From an uncultured Porphyromonadaceae bacterium (GTDB lineage Bacteria; Bacteroidota; Bacteroidia; Bacteroidales; Muribaculaceae): a stretch of 64,000 bases of DNA. The notes under the pieces were generated by a model, which made no database searches, had not been told where the DNA came from, and saw only the letters and a list, made by a program, of their open reading frames with translations. Every line of letters begins with the position of its first letter. Within the stretch, counting starts at the first letter, position 1. The DNA is taken from contig URMA01000006.1 in assembly GCA_900548875.1 (NCBI GenBank), positions 1 through 64,000 on the forward strand, written 5' to 3'. The position numbers and the translations under genes were made by a program. This document shows, piece after piece, positions 34,037 to 42,238 of this stretch.

Positions 34037-35038
34037 TCAGCGTTTGCAAATCCAAACATCCGGATTCGTTTCACGAAGATTCGTTGATTCTATAAAATCA
34101 TTCATTTCAGCATAGCTGTTTCCGGAAGCGACATATACCCGATAGATGCTTCCATTTCTTGACAGCACTTTCAGATTTTTAATGGATGACTCCTTAATAA
34201 ACTGTTCCGTCTGTGCCTTTGTTTTCAAAGAAGCCACCACGACATAATATGTAGGCTGAACTGCTTTCTCTGTATTCTGAAACGCTGTTTCAGTCTTTGG
34301 CTTTTGTGCAGCGGCCGAACTTGAAATAACATCCTTCGCCTCCGCCGTATCCGCATCTTCCGCAGGAGCAACAGCTACCATCGGTTGCGCAACAGCCTTT
34401 TCTGCTTTATCTATTTGTACAGACTCATGCGCCGTAGAATTAAAACCGGCAAAATCCGGCGTATTCTCAACAGGAATTGGTGTCGACAATGTTATCGCCA
34501 ACAAAATCAGTACAGCAATGCTGGCTGCAATCTTAAATATATTTCTGCTAATCGGCAAATATACAACATCTGACGTTTTCTCCTTACTGTCACCGTCTTC
34601 TGTTTCAAATACAGTACTGATAACAGGAGTCAATTTCAGTTTTTCCAAGCCGAAATATTCAATAGAAGCCTGATTGCCTTCGTCCGACGGATAGAAATGC
34701 AGGGAATCATCGTCCGACAATTCGAAACGGCCCAAACTGCCCATGCGGAATTCATGATTTTCCACCAACTGCCGCTTCAACGCTACCACGTCGTCAGCAA
34801 TCATTGACATAGCCTTGTCGTATGACACCTTTTCTTTTCTCATTATTGAATTCACAAGCAAGCCGTCGTTGCACACAACCGCTTCATTAAATCCCAGCAC
34901 GCGAGCCGGAGGCAGCAACTGATTGTCATCCCCCTGTTTAGCTGAAACATAACGCGCTATAAATGCACCGAATTCAGGAAGAACCACGCATTCATTCCGC
35001 CTTAGCAAATATTCAATATGAGATATAATTTTTATCAT
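34037..35038 (-). CDS. HU-CCDC81-type domain and SPOR-domain transmembrane protein
   Basis: A 333-residue protein from ATG 35038 (MIKIISHIEYLLRRN). The N-terminal part (about 1-130) matches the bacterial CCDC81-type HU domain (CVVLPEFGAFIARYV; MGSLGRFELSDD), a fold related to DNA-binding HU. One membrane span (FKIAASIAVLILLAI, about residues 166-182) follows, then an alanine/proline-rich linker and a C-terminal SPOR domain (YYVVVASLKTKAQTEQFI) that should bind denuded peptidoglycan at the septum. The topology, HU side in the cytosol and SPOR side outside, suggests a link between the nucleoid and the division site. An upstream TTG start would lie in the promoter region and is rejected. Confidence 0.87.
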   Translation of the reverse strand: MIKIISHIEYLLRRNECVVLPEFGAFIARYVSAKQGDDNQLLPPARVLGFNEAVVCNDGLLVNSIMRKEKVSYDKAMSMIADDVVALKRQLVENHEFRMGSLGRFELSDDDSLHFYPSDEGNQASIEYFGLEKLKLTPVISTVFETEDGDSKEKTSDVVYLPISRNIFKIAASIAVLILLAITLSTPIPVENTPDFAGFNSTAHESVQIDKAEKAVAQPMVAVAPAEDADTAEAKDVISSSAAAQKPKTETAFQNTEKAVQPTYYVVVASLKTKAQTEQFIKESSIKNLKVLSRNGSIYRVYVASGNSYAEMNDFIESTNLRETNPDVWICKR

Positions 35039-35042
35039 ATAA

Positions 35043-35074
35043 CAAAAGTACAGATTTATTTGCAATTAAGCAAC
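35043..35074 (-). promoter_or_regulatory. Promoter of the HU-SPOR gene (possibly leaderless)
   Basis: Minus-strand GTTG (35074-35071), 20-base spacer and TACTTTTG (35050-35043). Only four bases separate the -7 box from the ATG at 35038, so transcription would start at or next to the start codon. The upstream TPR gene ends 1 base before the -33 box and could also read through. Confidence 0.5.
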
Positions 35075-35926
35075 CTACAAATCTCTTTTTTTGAAAAATT
35101 TCTCCACCAGTTCAGGCTCTGCACCCAATTCTTGCGCCTTTTTGGCATAATCAGCCGCATCATCGTAGCGGAACTGCAATTCAGCCAATCGGGCACGATA
35201 AACATATATCATCGGCTCAGAGGGATCCAGTTTCTGAGCTTCCTGCAAATCGGCTTCTGCCTCGACCGTCTTATTCAAGTCCAGATAACATTCCGCCCGT
35301 CCCAGATAATTCGACAAACGGTTTTCTTTTTCAATAATCTGCGAATACAGTTTTATCGCTTCTTCCTTTCTGTTCTGCAACTTGTTCCATAAGGCAAGGC
35401 CCCTTTGAGCATCCAGCGAATGCGGATCCAACTTCAACACATCGTCAAAATCCTGCTTCGCTTCGTCCATCTTTCCATATTGCAAAGCGATCATGCCATG
35501 ATAATACCGCGAATCAACATCCGTTTCATCCAAACGCATTATTCGTTCGTAATCCACCAAAGCCTTTTCGACGCTGTCCATTTCCAAATATAAAGATGCC
35601 CTATTGTGTAAGATAGTCACAGCGTTGGGCGTAATGGACAAAGCATTCGTGTAGTCGGCCAACGCCTCTTTCAAGCGCCCCATATTACGATGTACCGTTC
35701 CCAGGTTCGACAAGAGCAAATAATTATTGGGATTCGCAGGTTCTTTTTTCAGGGCATTCAACAGCATTCTTTCAGCCCCACTCCAATTCCGTTCCTGCAC
35801 AAAACGGTCAACTGAATCCACGGATGCAGCGTAGGACTGCCCCCACACATCCATAGAGAAAAACCCCACTAAAGAAACCAACAACAATGCCGATATTCTC
35901 GGAATATTGCCTAAAAATTTGAACAT
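35075..35926 (-). CDS. Secreted TPR-repeat protein
   Basis: A 283-residue protein with a signal peptide (about residues 1-30, ending in DVWGQ) and about six tetratricopeptide repeats from residue 35 to 275 (for example LKEALADYTNALSITPNAVT and KQDFDDVLKLDPHSLDAQRG). It probably acts as a periplasmic or envelope scaffold. It lies 37 bases upstream of the HU-SPOR start codon in the same direction, which hints at a shared envelope or division role; that link is inference. Confidence 0.85.
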   Translation of the reverse strand: MFKFLGNIPRISALLLVSLVGFFSMDVWGQSYAASVDSVDRFVQERNWSGAERMLLNALKKEPANPNNYLLLSNLGTVHRNMGRLKEALADYTNALSITPNAVTILHNRASLYLEMDSVEKALVDYERIMRLDETDVDSRYYHGMIALQYGKMDEAKQDFDDVLKLDPHSLDAQRGLALWNKLQNRKEEAIKLYSQIIEKENRLSNYLGRAECYLDLNKTVEAEADLQEAQKLDPSEPMIYVYRARLAELQFRYDDAADYAKKAQELGAEPELVEKFFKKRDL

Positions 35927-35952
35927 AGCGATAATAACAGTTGTTTTATTCG

Positions 35953-35960
35953 CAAAGTTA
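35953..35960 (-). promoter_or_regulatory. Putative -7 box of the TPR gene
   Basis: Minus-strand TAACTTTG, 27 bases before the TPR start, matching TAnnTTTG. No -33 TTTG at the proper distance. Confidence 0.45.
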
Positions 35961-35978
35961 CCGAAAAAGTCAGAGTCA

Positions 35979-36010
35979 TTTCTTTTTTGAATTCTTTTTC
36001 ACTATTTTTG
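35979..36010 (+). promoter_or_regulatory. Putative mscS promoter
   Basis: TTTC at 35979, 20-base spacer, TATTTTTG at 36003-36010: seven of eight -7/-33 core positions match. Predicted start near 36016, about 22 bases before the mscS ATG. Confidence 0.55.
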
Positions 36011-36037
36011 TCATAAGTAAACAACCCTTTTAACGCT

Positions 36038-37141
36038 ATGAATCTATTAAGTTTATTATTGGCTTCCACTGCGGCCGCAAGCGACACGACACAAAAGGCT
36101 TTAGAACCAATACAGGATATCAGTAAAATAGCCCGTGAATTTTCCGGTCTGCCAGTGGAACAAATTGTTGAGAAACTCGTTTCCGACGCTGTCGAGCTGG
36201 TCATCAAAGTGGCTATCGCCATCATAGTTTTCTATGTCGGGAAATTTATTATCGGACGAATCCACAAAAGCATCAAAAAGCTATTGCTTCACCGACAAGT
36301 AGACAAATCGCTGACAACCTTCATTTTGAGTTTCTTAAAAGTCGTACTCTATTTTGTACTGGTAATCATAGTCATATCCATATTGGGCATTGAAACCAGT
36401 TCATTCGTTGCCATATTTGCATCAGCCGGTGTTGCTATCGGTTTGGCATTGAGCGGGACATTACAGAACTTCGCAGGCGGAGTGCTCATTCTGCTTATCA
36501 AGCCCTACAAAGTAGGTGACTTCATTGAGGCGCAGGGCTTTTCCGGGACGGTAAAAGAAATTCAAATATTCAACACGGTGCTGAATACAACCGACAATAA
36601 ATGTATCTTCATTCCCAATGGAGGACTTTCCACAGGCAGCATCAACAATTATAGCAAAGAAGACTATCGTCGCGTTGACTGGACCGTCAACATTTCCTAC
36701 GGAAACGACTATCAGGTTGCGAAAAAAGCAATTCTTGACATCATCAACAATGACAGCCGTATCGTAAAAAAATATATTGAAGACGATCGCGAAATGAGAG
36801 CGGCTCAAAAAGCTGCAACAGCCGCACCAGAACCGGAGCCGGAAGAACAAAAAGGACTCAAACGCCTGTTCAGCGGCAAGGAAAAAGTTGTCAGCAAGCT
36901 GCAAGCCATTGCCAACAAGGAAGACGACATCAAAGCCCTCCTTCCGAAAATTGACCGCTCTCCGTTCATCGCCCTGTCGTCATTGTCGAGCAGCAGCGTT
37001 GACATTGTTGTCCGCGTATGGGTACCGTCTCCCCTATACTGGGATGTATATTTCGATATTAATGAAAAAATCTACAACGAACTGCCTAAAGCAGGAGTCA
37101 GTTTCCCATTCCCACAAATGGATGTCCATCTGGTCAAATAA
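36038..37141 (+). CDS. MscS-family mechanosensitive channel
   Basis: Small-conductance mechanosensitive channel that releases solutes on osmotic downshock. The 367-residue protein has a short Ala/Ser-rich N-terminus (possibly a signal-like segment), membrane spans at about 55-75, 95-120 and 130-150, with the pore-lining TM3 AIGLALSGTLQNFAGGVLIL, and the cytosolic beta domain (LIKPYKVGDFIEAQGFSGTV; IFIPNGGLSTGSINNYS). The C-terminal cage domain holds an unusual charged insert of about 50 residues (EPEPEEQKGLKRLFSGKEK, near 265-290) not found in E. coli MscS. It is followed by its own terminator. Confidence 0.93.
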   Translation: MNLLSLLLASTAAASDTTQKALEPIQDISKIAREFSGLPVEQIVEKLVSDAVELVIKVAIAIIVFYVGKFIIGRIHKSIKKLLLHRQVDKSLTTFILSFLKVVLYFVLVIIVISILGIETSSFVAIFASAGVAIGLALSGTLQNFAGGVLILLIKPYKVGDFIEAQGFSGTVKEIQIFNTVLNTTDNKCIFIPNGGLSTGSINNYSKEDYRRVDWTVNISYGNDYQVAKKAILDIINNDSRIVKKYIEDDREMRAAQKAATAAPEPEPEEQKGLKRLFSGKEKVVSKLQAIANKEDDIKALLPKIDRSPFIALSSLSSSSVDIVVRVWVPSPLYWDVYFDINEKIYNELPKAGVSFPFPQMDVHLVK

Positions 37142-37158
37142 CGACTCAAATACCGCTC

Positions 37159-37190
37159 AAGCGACTGTTAAAAAAGACAGTCGCTTTTTT
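37159..37190 (+). terminator. Terminator of mscS
   Basis: Arms AAGCGACTGT (37159-37168) and ACAGTCGCTT (37177-37186), 8-base loop, then TTTTTTATTTTATTTT. Confidence 0.92.
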
Positions 37191-37246
37191 TATTTTATTT
37201 TGAAAAAAACATATTACGAAACCGCCGATTTCAGAAAAACAATCGC

Positions 37247-37254
37247 TATATTTG
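37247..37254 (+). promoter_or_regulatory. -7 box of the recJ leader transcript
   Basis: TATATTTG, a perfect -7 element, two bases before the first arm of a hairpin. The -33 region (about 37223-37226) reads CGCC and does not match. Predicted transcription start is 37258-37262. Confidence 0.6.
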
Positions 37255-37256
37255 CG

Positions 37257-37390
37257 TATACGTTAAATTGTGAGGCAATATGGCCTTACGGCAAACCATT
37301 TTCAACGTATAACTGTTTTTAAGACAGTAGAATAATACGAGTGAGCTACTAATTGACAGGAACGACGCTCACTCCCGGCCATGAGAGGCC
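37257..37390 (+). ncRNA. Structured 5' leader RNA of recJ, class unknown
   Basis: The leader of about 160 bases before recJ folds into successive stems. An outer 8-base stem joins 37257-37264 (TATACGTT) to 37304-37311 (AACGTATA) and encloses a 7-base hairpin (37270-37276 with 37283-37289). A small CTGT/ACAG hairpin follows, then a perfect 8-base stem GAGTGAGC/GCTCACTC (37339-37346 with 37367-37374), and a GGCC-ATGAGA-GGCC hairpin (37377-37390). No T run follows, so it is not a simple terminator. The element could be a cis-regulatory RNA for recJ-recQ or an sRNA. I could not match it to a known riboswitch class. Confidence 0.5.
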
Positions 37391-37422
37391 CCCCTACCTT
37401 GATAATAAAAAAAACTATATAA

Positions 37423-39156
37423 ATGATAAGTAAATGGAATTACTTACCCCTAACATCCGAAGAACAAGAATTAGAGATCGAGTTGGCAAAGAAATTTGCC
37501 GGCAGTCCAACGATAGCTGAACTGCTGGTCCAACGCGGTATAACCAGCGTTGAAGAAGCCGAACGTTTTTTCTCCCCTTCTCTTTCCGACATGCACGATC
37601 CTTTTCTGATGCGTGACATGGACAAGGCTGTAAACAGGCTGAACAAAGCCATGGGGGCAAAAGAGAAGATATTAGTATATGGCGACTACGATGTTGACGG
37701 AACAACGGCTGTTGCCCTCGTATACAAATATCTCAGGAATTATTACTCTCATATCGAGTATTATATTCCAACCAGAGATGAAGAAGGATACGGAATTTCG
37801 ATGAAAAGTATTGATGACGCCGTATCCAAAGGTATAAAACTTATTATCGTACTCGATTGTGGCATAAAAGCTATCGAGGAGATACATTATGCAAAGGAAC
37901 ATGGCATCGACTTTATCATTTGCGACCACCATGTTCCCGATGATGTGCTGCCAGAAGCATGTGCAATACTAAATCCAAAGTTGGCCAATAACACCTACCC
38001 TTATCCCCACCTTTCAGGCTGCGGGGTCGGGTTTAAGTTCATGCAGGCTTTTGCAAGAAGTAACGGACTGACAAACCACAACGAACTGTACAGTTTGCTT
38101 GACCTCGTCGCTGTCAGCATTGCGGCCGATATCGTACCTATGACCGGGGAAAACCGAATAATGGCATATCACGGTCTGAAGCGGCTGAATTCAAACCCTA
38201 ACATGGGGCTGAAAAGCATTATCCGTATCTGCAACCTTGCCAATAAGGAAATCACCATAAGTGACGTGATATTTAAAATTGGCCCCCGAATCAACGCATC
38301 CGGCCGTATGCAGTCGGGCATGGAAGCTGTCGACCTGCTGACAACAAAAGACCAGAACGAAGCTTATGCCAAAGGCAAAAATATCGACCAATACAACCGC
38401 GACCGCAAAGAGCTGGACAAAAGGATTACAGAAGAGGCCAACGCCATCCTTGAGGCACGTGGAGAAATAAACTCCGACCACAAATCCATTGTCATCTACA
38501 ACAAGAACTGGCATAAAGGCATCATTGGAATTGTGGCTTCCCGCCTCACGGAGCTGTACTACAAGCCGGCTGTTGTCCTGACACTGTCCAACGGTTTGGC
38601 AACCGGATCGTCGCGTTCCGTACAGGGATATGACATTTATAGTGCCATAGAAGCAACCCGCGATTTATTGGAAAATTTCGGCGGCCATACGTATGCCGTA
38701 GGTCTGTCGCTCAAGGAAGAAAACATACCCGAATTTTCGAGACGGTTTGAGAAATATGTGGCCGAGACAATCAAGCCCAATCAGCTGACACCACAGATTG
38801 ACATTGACGCATATTTGAAATTTGAAGAAATCACACCTGAATTTCTTTCATATCTCAAATTGTTCAACCCATTCGGACCCGGCAACCAAAAGCCCATTTT
38901 CTGTTCGAAGCATGTAAAGGATTACGGTACAAGCAAACTTGTAGGCCGCAATCTTGAACATATCAAACTGGAACTCGTAGACAACAGTTCCGGCAAAGTG
39001 ATGAACGGCATCGCCTTCAATATGTCAAGCTTTTTTGCGCATATCAAATCAGGCGAAACATTTGACATCTGCTATACGATAGAGGAAAACAAACACATCA
39101 ACAATCCCAACAACTATCAGCTTTTTGTCAAAGAAATACGGCTCAGCCAAAAATAG
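37423..39156 (+). CDS. recJ: Single-stranded-DNA-specific exonuclease RecJ
   Basis: 5'-3' exonuclease of the DHH family, used in recombination and mismatch or base-excision repair. The 577-residue chain has motif I YGDYDVDGTTAVALVY, motif III FIICDHHVPDD (the DHH triad), and the DHHA1 part with SGCGVGFKFMQAFA and, later, ENFGGHTYAVGLSL. The C-terminal OB-like domain ends near PNNYQLFVKEIRLS. It is followed by recQ 2 bases away, so recJ-recQ form a functional pair: RecQ unwinds and RecJ degrades the 5' strand, as in RecF-pathway end processing. Confidence 0.96.
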   Translation: MISKWNYLPLTSEEQELEIELAKKFAGSPTIAELLVQRGITSVEEAERFFSPSLSDMHDPFLMRDMDKAVNRLNKAMGAKEKILVYGDYDVDGTTAVALVYKYLRNYYSHIEYYIPTRDEEGYGISMKSIDDAVSKGIKLIIVLDCGIKAIEEIHYAKEHGIDFIICDHHVPDDVLPEACAILNPKLANNTYPYPHLSGCGVGFKFMQAFARSNGLTNHNELYSLLDLVAVSIAADIVPMTGENRIMAYHGLKRLNSNPNMGLKSIIRICNLANKEITISDVIFKIGPRINASGRMQSGMEAVDLLTTKDQNEAYAKGKNIDQYNRDRKELDKRITEEANAILEARGEINSDHKSIVIYNKNWHKGIIGIVASRLTELYYKPAVVLTLSNGLATGSSRSVQGYDIYSAIEATRDLLENFGGHTYAVGLSLKEENIPEFSRRFEKYVAETIKPNQLTPQIDIDAYLKFEEITPEFLSYLKLFNPFGPGNQKPIFCSKHVKDYGTSKLVGRNLEHIKLELVDNSSGKVMNGIAFNMSSFFAHIKSGETFDICYTIEENKHINNPNNYQLFVKEIRLSQK

Positions 39157-39158
39157 AC

Positions 39159-41051
39159 ATGCAAAAGGAAATTTATGCCGTACTCCGTAAATATTGGGGT
39201 TACGACTCTTTTCGGGAACAACAGGAAGAGATTATAGAATCTGTCTTGAACAACAATGATACGTTAGGACTTCTCCCCACCGGGGGCGGGAAGTCCTTGA
39301 CGTTTCAAGTCCCTACTATGGTCCTACCGGGAATGACAATTGTCATCACTCCCCTTATTTCATTGATGAAGGACCAAGTAGACAATCTGCGCAACCGGCA
39401 AATCAAAGCCATCTACATTCACTCAGGGTTAAAATATGCCGACATTCGCAACGCTATCGACAAGTGCATCTACGGCAACTACAAATTTCTGTATATTTCA
39501 CCTGAAAGAGCAGCATCCGAGCGCTTCCTGGAATCATTGAGGCACATGAACATTTCGCAGATTGCCGTCGACGAAGCACACTGCATTTCTCAATGGGGCT
39601 ATGATTTCCGCCCGTCCTATTTGAAAATTGCAAAAATAAGGGAACTGTTTCCCAATGTTCCGGTTCTTGCCCTGACTGCCACAGCAACGCCTGTTGTGGT
39701 CAACGACATCATGGATAAACTGAATTTCCGTACCCGGACTGTGTTCAAAAAAAGTTTTTCCCGCACGAACCTTTCCTACATTGTCCGCCATGTCGACAAT
39801 AAAATGGAAAAGCTGGTCAACATTCTGCGGCAATCCAACGGTTCGGGAATTGTCTATGTGAGAAGTCGAAAAAAGACGAAACTTGTAGCCGAAGAGCTAC
39901 AACATTATGATATTTCTGCCGATTTCTATCATGCCGGAATTGTCAACGAAGAGAAGCAGGAAAAACAGGACAAATGGAAAAAAGGCGAGACACGCATCAT
40001 GGTGGCCACCAATGCTTTTGGTATGGGTATCGACAAGCCCGACGTACGGACAGTCGTTCATCTCGACGTTCCCAACTCATTGGAAGAATACTATCAGGAA
40101 GCAGGACGGGCAGGACGCGACAATAAAAAATCGTATGCCGTCATGCTGGCAAACAACCGCGACAAAAGCCTCCTGAAAAAACGTATAGCCGAAACATTTC
40201 CTCCAGTTGACTTCATCAAGGAAGTCTATGTACGGCTATGCAACTTTCTTGACATTGGCCTGGGTGGAGGTTTTGACAAGCTGTTTGAATTCAATTTCAG
40301 CCTTTTCTGCGAAACATTCAAATACCCTCCAACGACAACCCATAGCGCATTGAAAATTCTGTCACAATCAGAATACATCGAATATGTCGAAGAAGTTGAA
40401 GTTCAGTCGCGTGTAATGGTTCTGGTTGACAAGCGGAACTTGTACGACATTCCCAACGCCACCCCTCTGATGGACAAGATTCTGGAAATCATACTCCGCA
40501 ACTATCCGGGAATCTTTGCCGACTATGTGTTTATCGACGAGGCCACCCTTTCATACCGATACGGAATAACTCCCGACGAGATTTATTCGACACTGATAGC
40601 GCTGAACAAAATGCACATTCTCCACTATATTCCCCGCCGACGGACTCCCTATGTATATTTCCCCACGTCACGTGTCGAACCTCGCCATCTGCTGCTCCCC
40701 AAAAGCGTCTACGAAGAAGGCCTGAAGCGGTTGGAACAGCGCATCGCCGCCATTACCGATTATGCGTTCAACGATTCAGAATGCAGGGAACGGCGCATGC
40801 TGCAATATTTTGGAGAAACGGCTTCCGATTGCGGCCGATGTGACGTATGTGTAGAAAAAAGGCGAAATAAAAAAGACAACACAAAAGAAGTCATTGATGG
40901 AATTCTTTATATGTTGTCTTTAAAACCGTGCAGTGCAAAAGACATTATCGAAACGCTCTCCTTTCCGGACAACACTATTTACGACATGCTCCGCTATCTG
41001 ACAGACGAAGGCTTTATTCGGCTGAAAGACGGATACTATTGTTCCAAATAA
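39159..41051 (+). CDS. recQ: ATP-dependent DNA helicase RecQ
   Basis: 3'-5' helicase of superfamily 2. The 630-residue protein has Walker A LLPTGGGKSLTFQVP, the DEAH motif VDEAHCISQWGYDFRPSY, motif VI YYQEAGRAGRD, a RecQ-Ct zinc-binding domain (cysteines at ECRERRMLQYFGE and CGRCDVC), and a winged-helix domain. The C-terminal region after the zinc site is short (about 50 residues) with no clear HRDC domain. The stop overlaps the convergent tolC-type gene by 16 bases. Coupled with recJ. Confidence 0.95.
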   Translation: MQKEIYAVLRKYWGYDSFREQQEEIIESVLNNNDTLGLLPTGGGKSLTFQVPTMVLPGMTIVITPLISLMKDQVDNLRNRQIKAIYIHSGLKYADIRNAIDKCIYGNYKFLYISPERAASERFLESLRHMNISQIAVDEAHCISQWGYDFRPSYLKIAKIRELFPNVPVLALTATATPVVVNDIMDKLNFRTRTVFKKSFSRTNLSYIVRHVDNKMEKLVNILRQSNGSGIVYVRSRKKTKLVAEELQHYDISADFYHAGIVNEEKQEKQDKWKKGETRIMVATNAFGMGIDKPDVRTVVHLDVPNSLEEYYQEAGRAGRDNKKSYAVMLANNRDKSLLKKRIAETFPPVDFIKEVYVRLCNFLDIGLGGGFDKLFEFNFSLFCETFKYPPTTTHSALKILSQSEYIEYVEEVEVQSRVMVLVDKRNLYDIPNATPLMDKILEIILRNYPGIFADYVFIDEATLSYRYGITPDEIYSTLIALNKMHILHYIPRRRTPYVYFPTSRVEPRHLLLPKSVYEEGLKRLEQRIAAITDYAFNDSECRERRMLQYFGETASDCGRCDVCVEKRRNKKDNTKEVIDGILYMLSLKPCSAKDIIETLSFPDNTIYDMLRYLTDEGFIRLKDGYYCSK

Positions 41052-42238
41052 ACCGTATCCAACAGCGAATATTTGGTCAGCTCAAGCAACTTCGTCTGAT
41101 ATTCGTACTTCATATCCAACAAATTGTAGTTGGCATCGAGGAAATATTTCACTTCCGTCAAATATTGCAACATGGTCAGCTGTCCCATGTCGAGCGCTTT
41201 CTTCAAGATGTCAAAATTCGCCGGATCTTCGACAAACGAAGAATAGCTTTTCACCATTTCGCCCAATTCCTCAACGGAAGAATACTGCGAACGGATCTTG
41301 ATTTCCTCCTTCATTTCCGCATCAACAGAGGCTAAAACGCTTGAAGCCTCATAAGCCTTCTGCATCTTCACCTTGTGGCGATTGGAAAACAATGGAATAG
41401 ACACGCCAAACACCAGTTCATGCACATTGCCAACTCCCCCCTCTCTTTGCAGCTTATATCCAAGCACAAACGACGGCAACCATGAATTTTTAGAAACCTT
41501 TACCGCCTGTGCTGCAACTTCCTGATTCTGTCGCAACACTTTATAGTCAGGACTCAATGTCGTGTAAGCATGCCAATAGTCATCAGCTGAAGCCAATTCC
41601 GACTGAGAATACTCCGTTAAATCAACATTAAAGTTTTCCAACTCCTCACCTCCGTTTAATGATTTCAGTCCGTCAATGGCCACACGCTTCTGGATATACA
41701 ATTGCTTTAATTGATTTTCCACATCAAACAGCCCCACCTTGAGCTTGTTCACATCAATCAGCGACAACTCGCCAGCTTGACTTCCAAACTCATACTTATC
41801 CAGCAAACTCTTTTCTGTTTCCTGAATTTTTTTCTGGAGGGCGATACGTTTGTTTATGTTCACCAAATCAATCATCAATTGTTTCGCTTCCACAAGCACG
41901 CCCAAAGTTTTAGACTGGTACATATATTCCATTGCAGTTACCCGACTGTCAATGTGCTTCTTCCGCGCGACATACATTCCCGGCCAGTCAAAACTTTCTG
42001 ACACGACGAGTTCCATCGTGTGATCTGGATCGAAACCATAATCCATTTCGAATTCAGGGTCTGCCAGATTATTTTCAGACTTGGCCATCAGAATATCGCC
42101 CTCCATAGCCTTACGGGCGGACTGTAATTCTTTATTGTTTTTTGAAATTTGCGACAGCCAATCGGTCTCACCATTTTGCTGGGCGAACAAAGGCGTTGCC
42201 GCCAACAGCATCACCGAAAGGATTACATTATATTTCAT
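41036..42238 (-). CDS. TolC-family outer-membrane efflux protein (CusC-like)
   Basis: Outer-membrane channel of the metal-efflux operon. A 400-residue protein with a signal peptide (MKYNVILSVMLLAATPLFAQ) and two outer-membrane-efflux repeats, visible as paired coiled-coil helices (LLVEAKQLMIDLVNINKRI-type, and EVAAQAVKVSKNSWLPSFVL). It overlaps the RND gene by 4 bases (the stop of that gene with this start), so they are translated together. The substrate follows from the pump. Confidence 0.88.
   Translation of the reverse strand: MKYNVILSVMLLAATPLFAQQNGETDWLSQISKNNKELQSARKAMEGDILMAKSENNLADPEFEMDYGFDPDHTMELVVSESFDWPGMYVARKKHIDSRVTAMEYMYQSKTLGVLVEAKQLMIDLVNINKRIALQKKIQETEKSLLDKYEFGSQAGELSLIDVNKLKVGLFDVENQLKQLYIQKRVAIDGLKSLNGGEELENFNVDLTEYSQSELASADDYWHAYTTLSPDYKVLRQNQEVAAQAVKVSKNSWLPSFVLGYKLQREGGVGNVHELVFGVSIPLFSNRHKVKMQKAYEASSVLASVDAEMKEEIKIRSQYSSVEELGEMVKSYSSFVEDPANFDILKKALDMGQLTMLQYLTEVKYFLDANYNLLDMKYEYQTKLLELTKYSLLDTVYLEQ

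Noticed and set aside
37257..37390. c-di-GMP (GEMM-I) or other known riboswitch in the recJ leader
   Set aside because: The piece GGCAAACC resembles part of the GEMM-I core, but the second conserved arm and the tetraloop-receptor parts are missing, so I do not assign it to that class.
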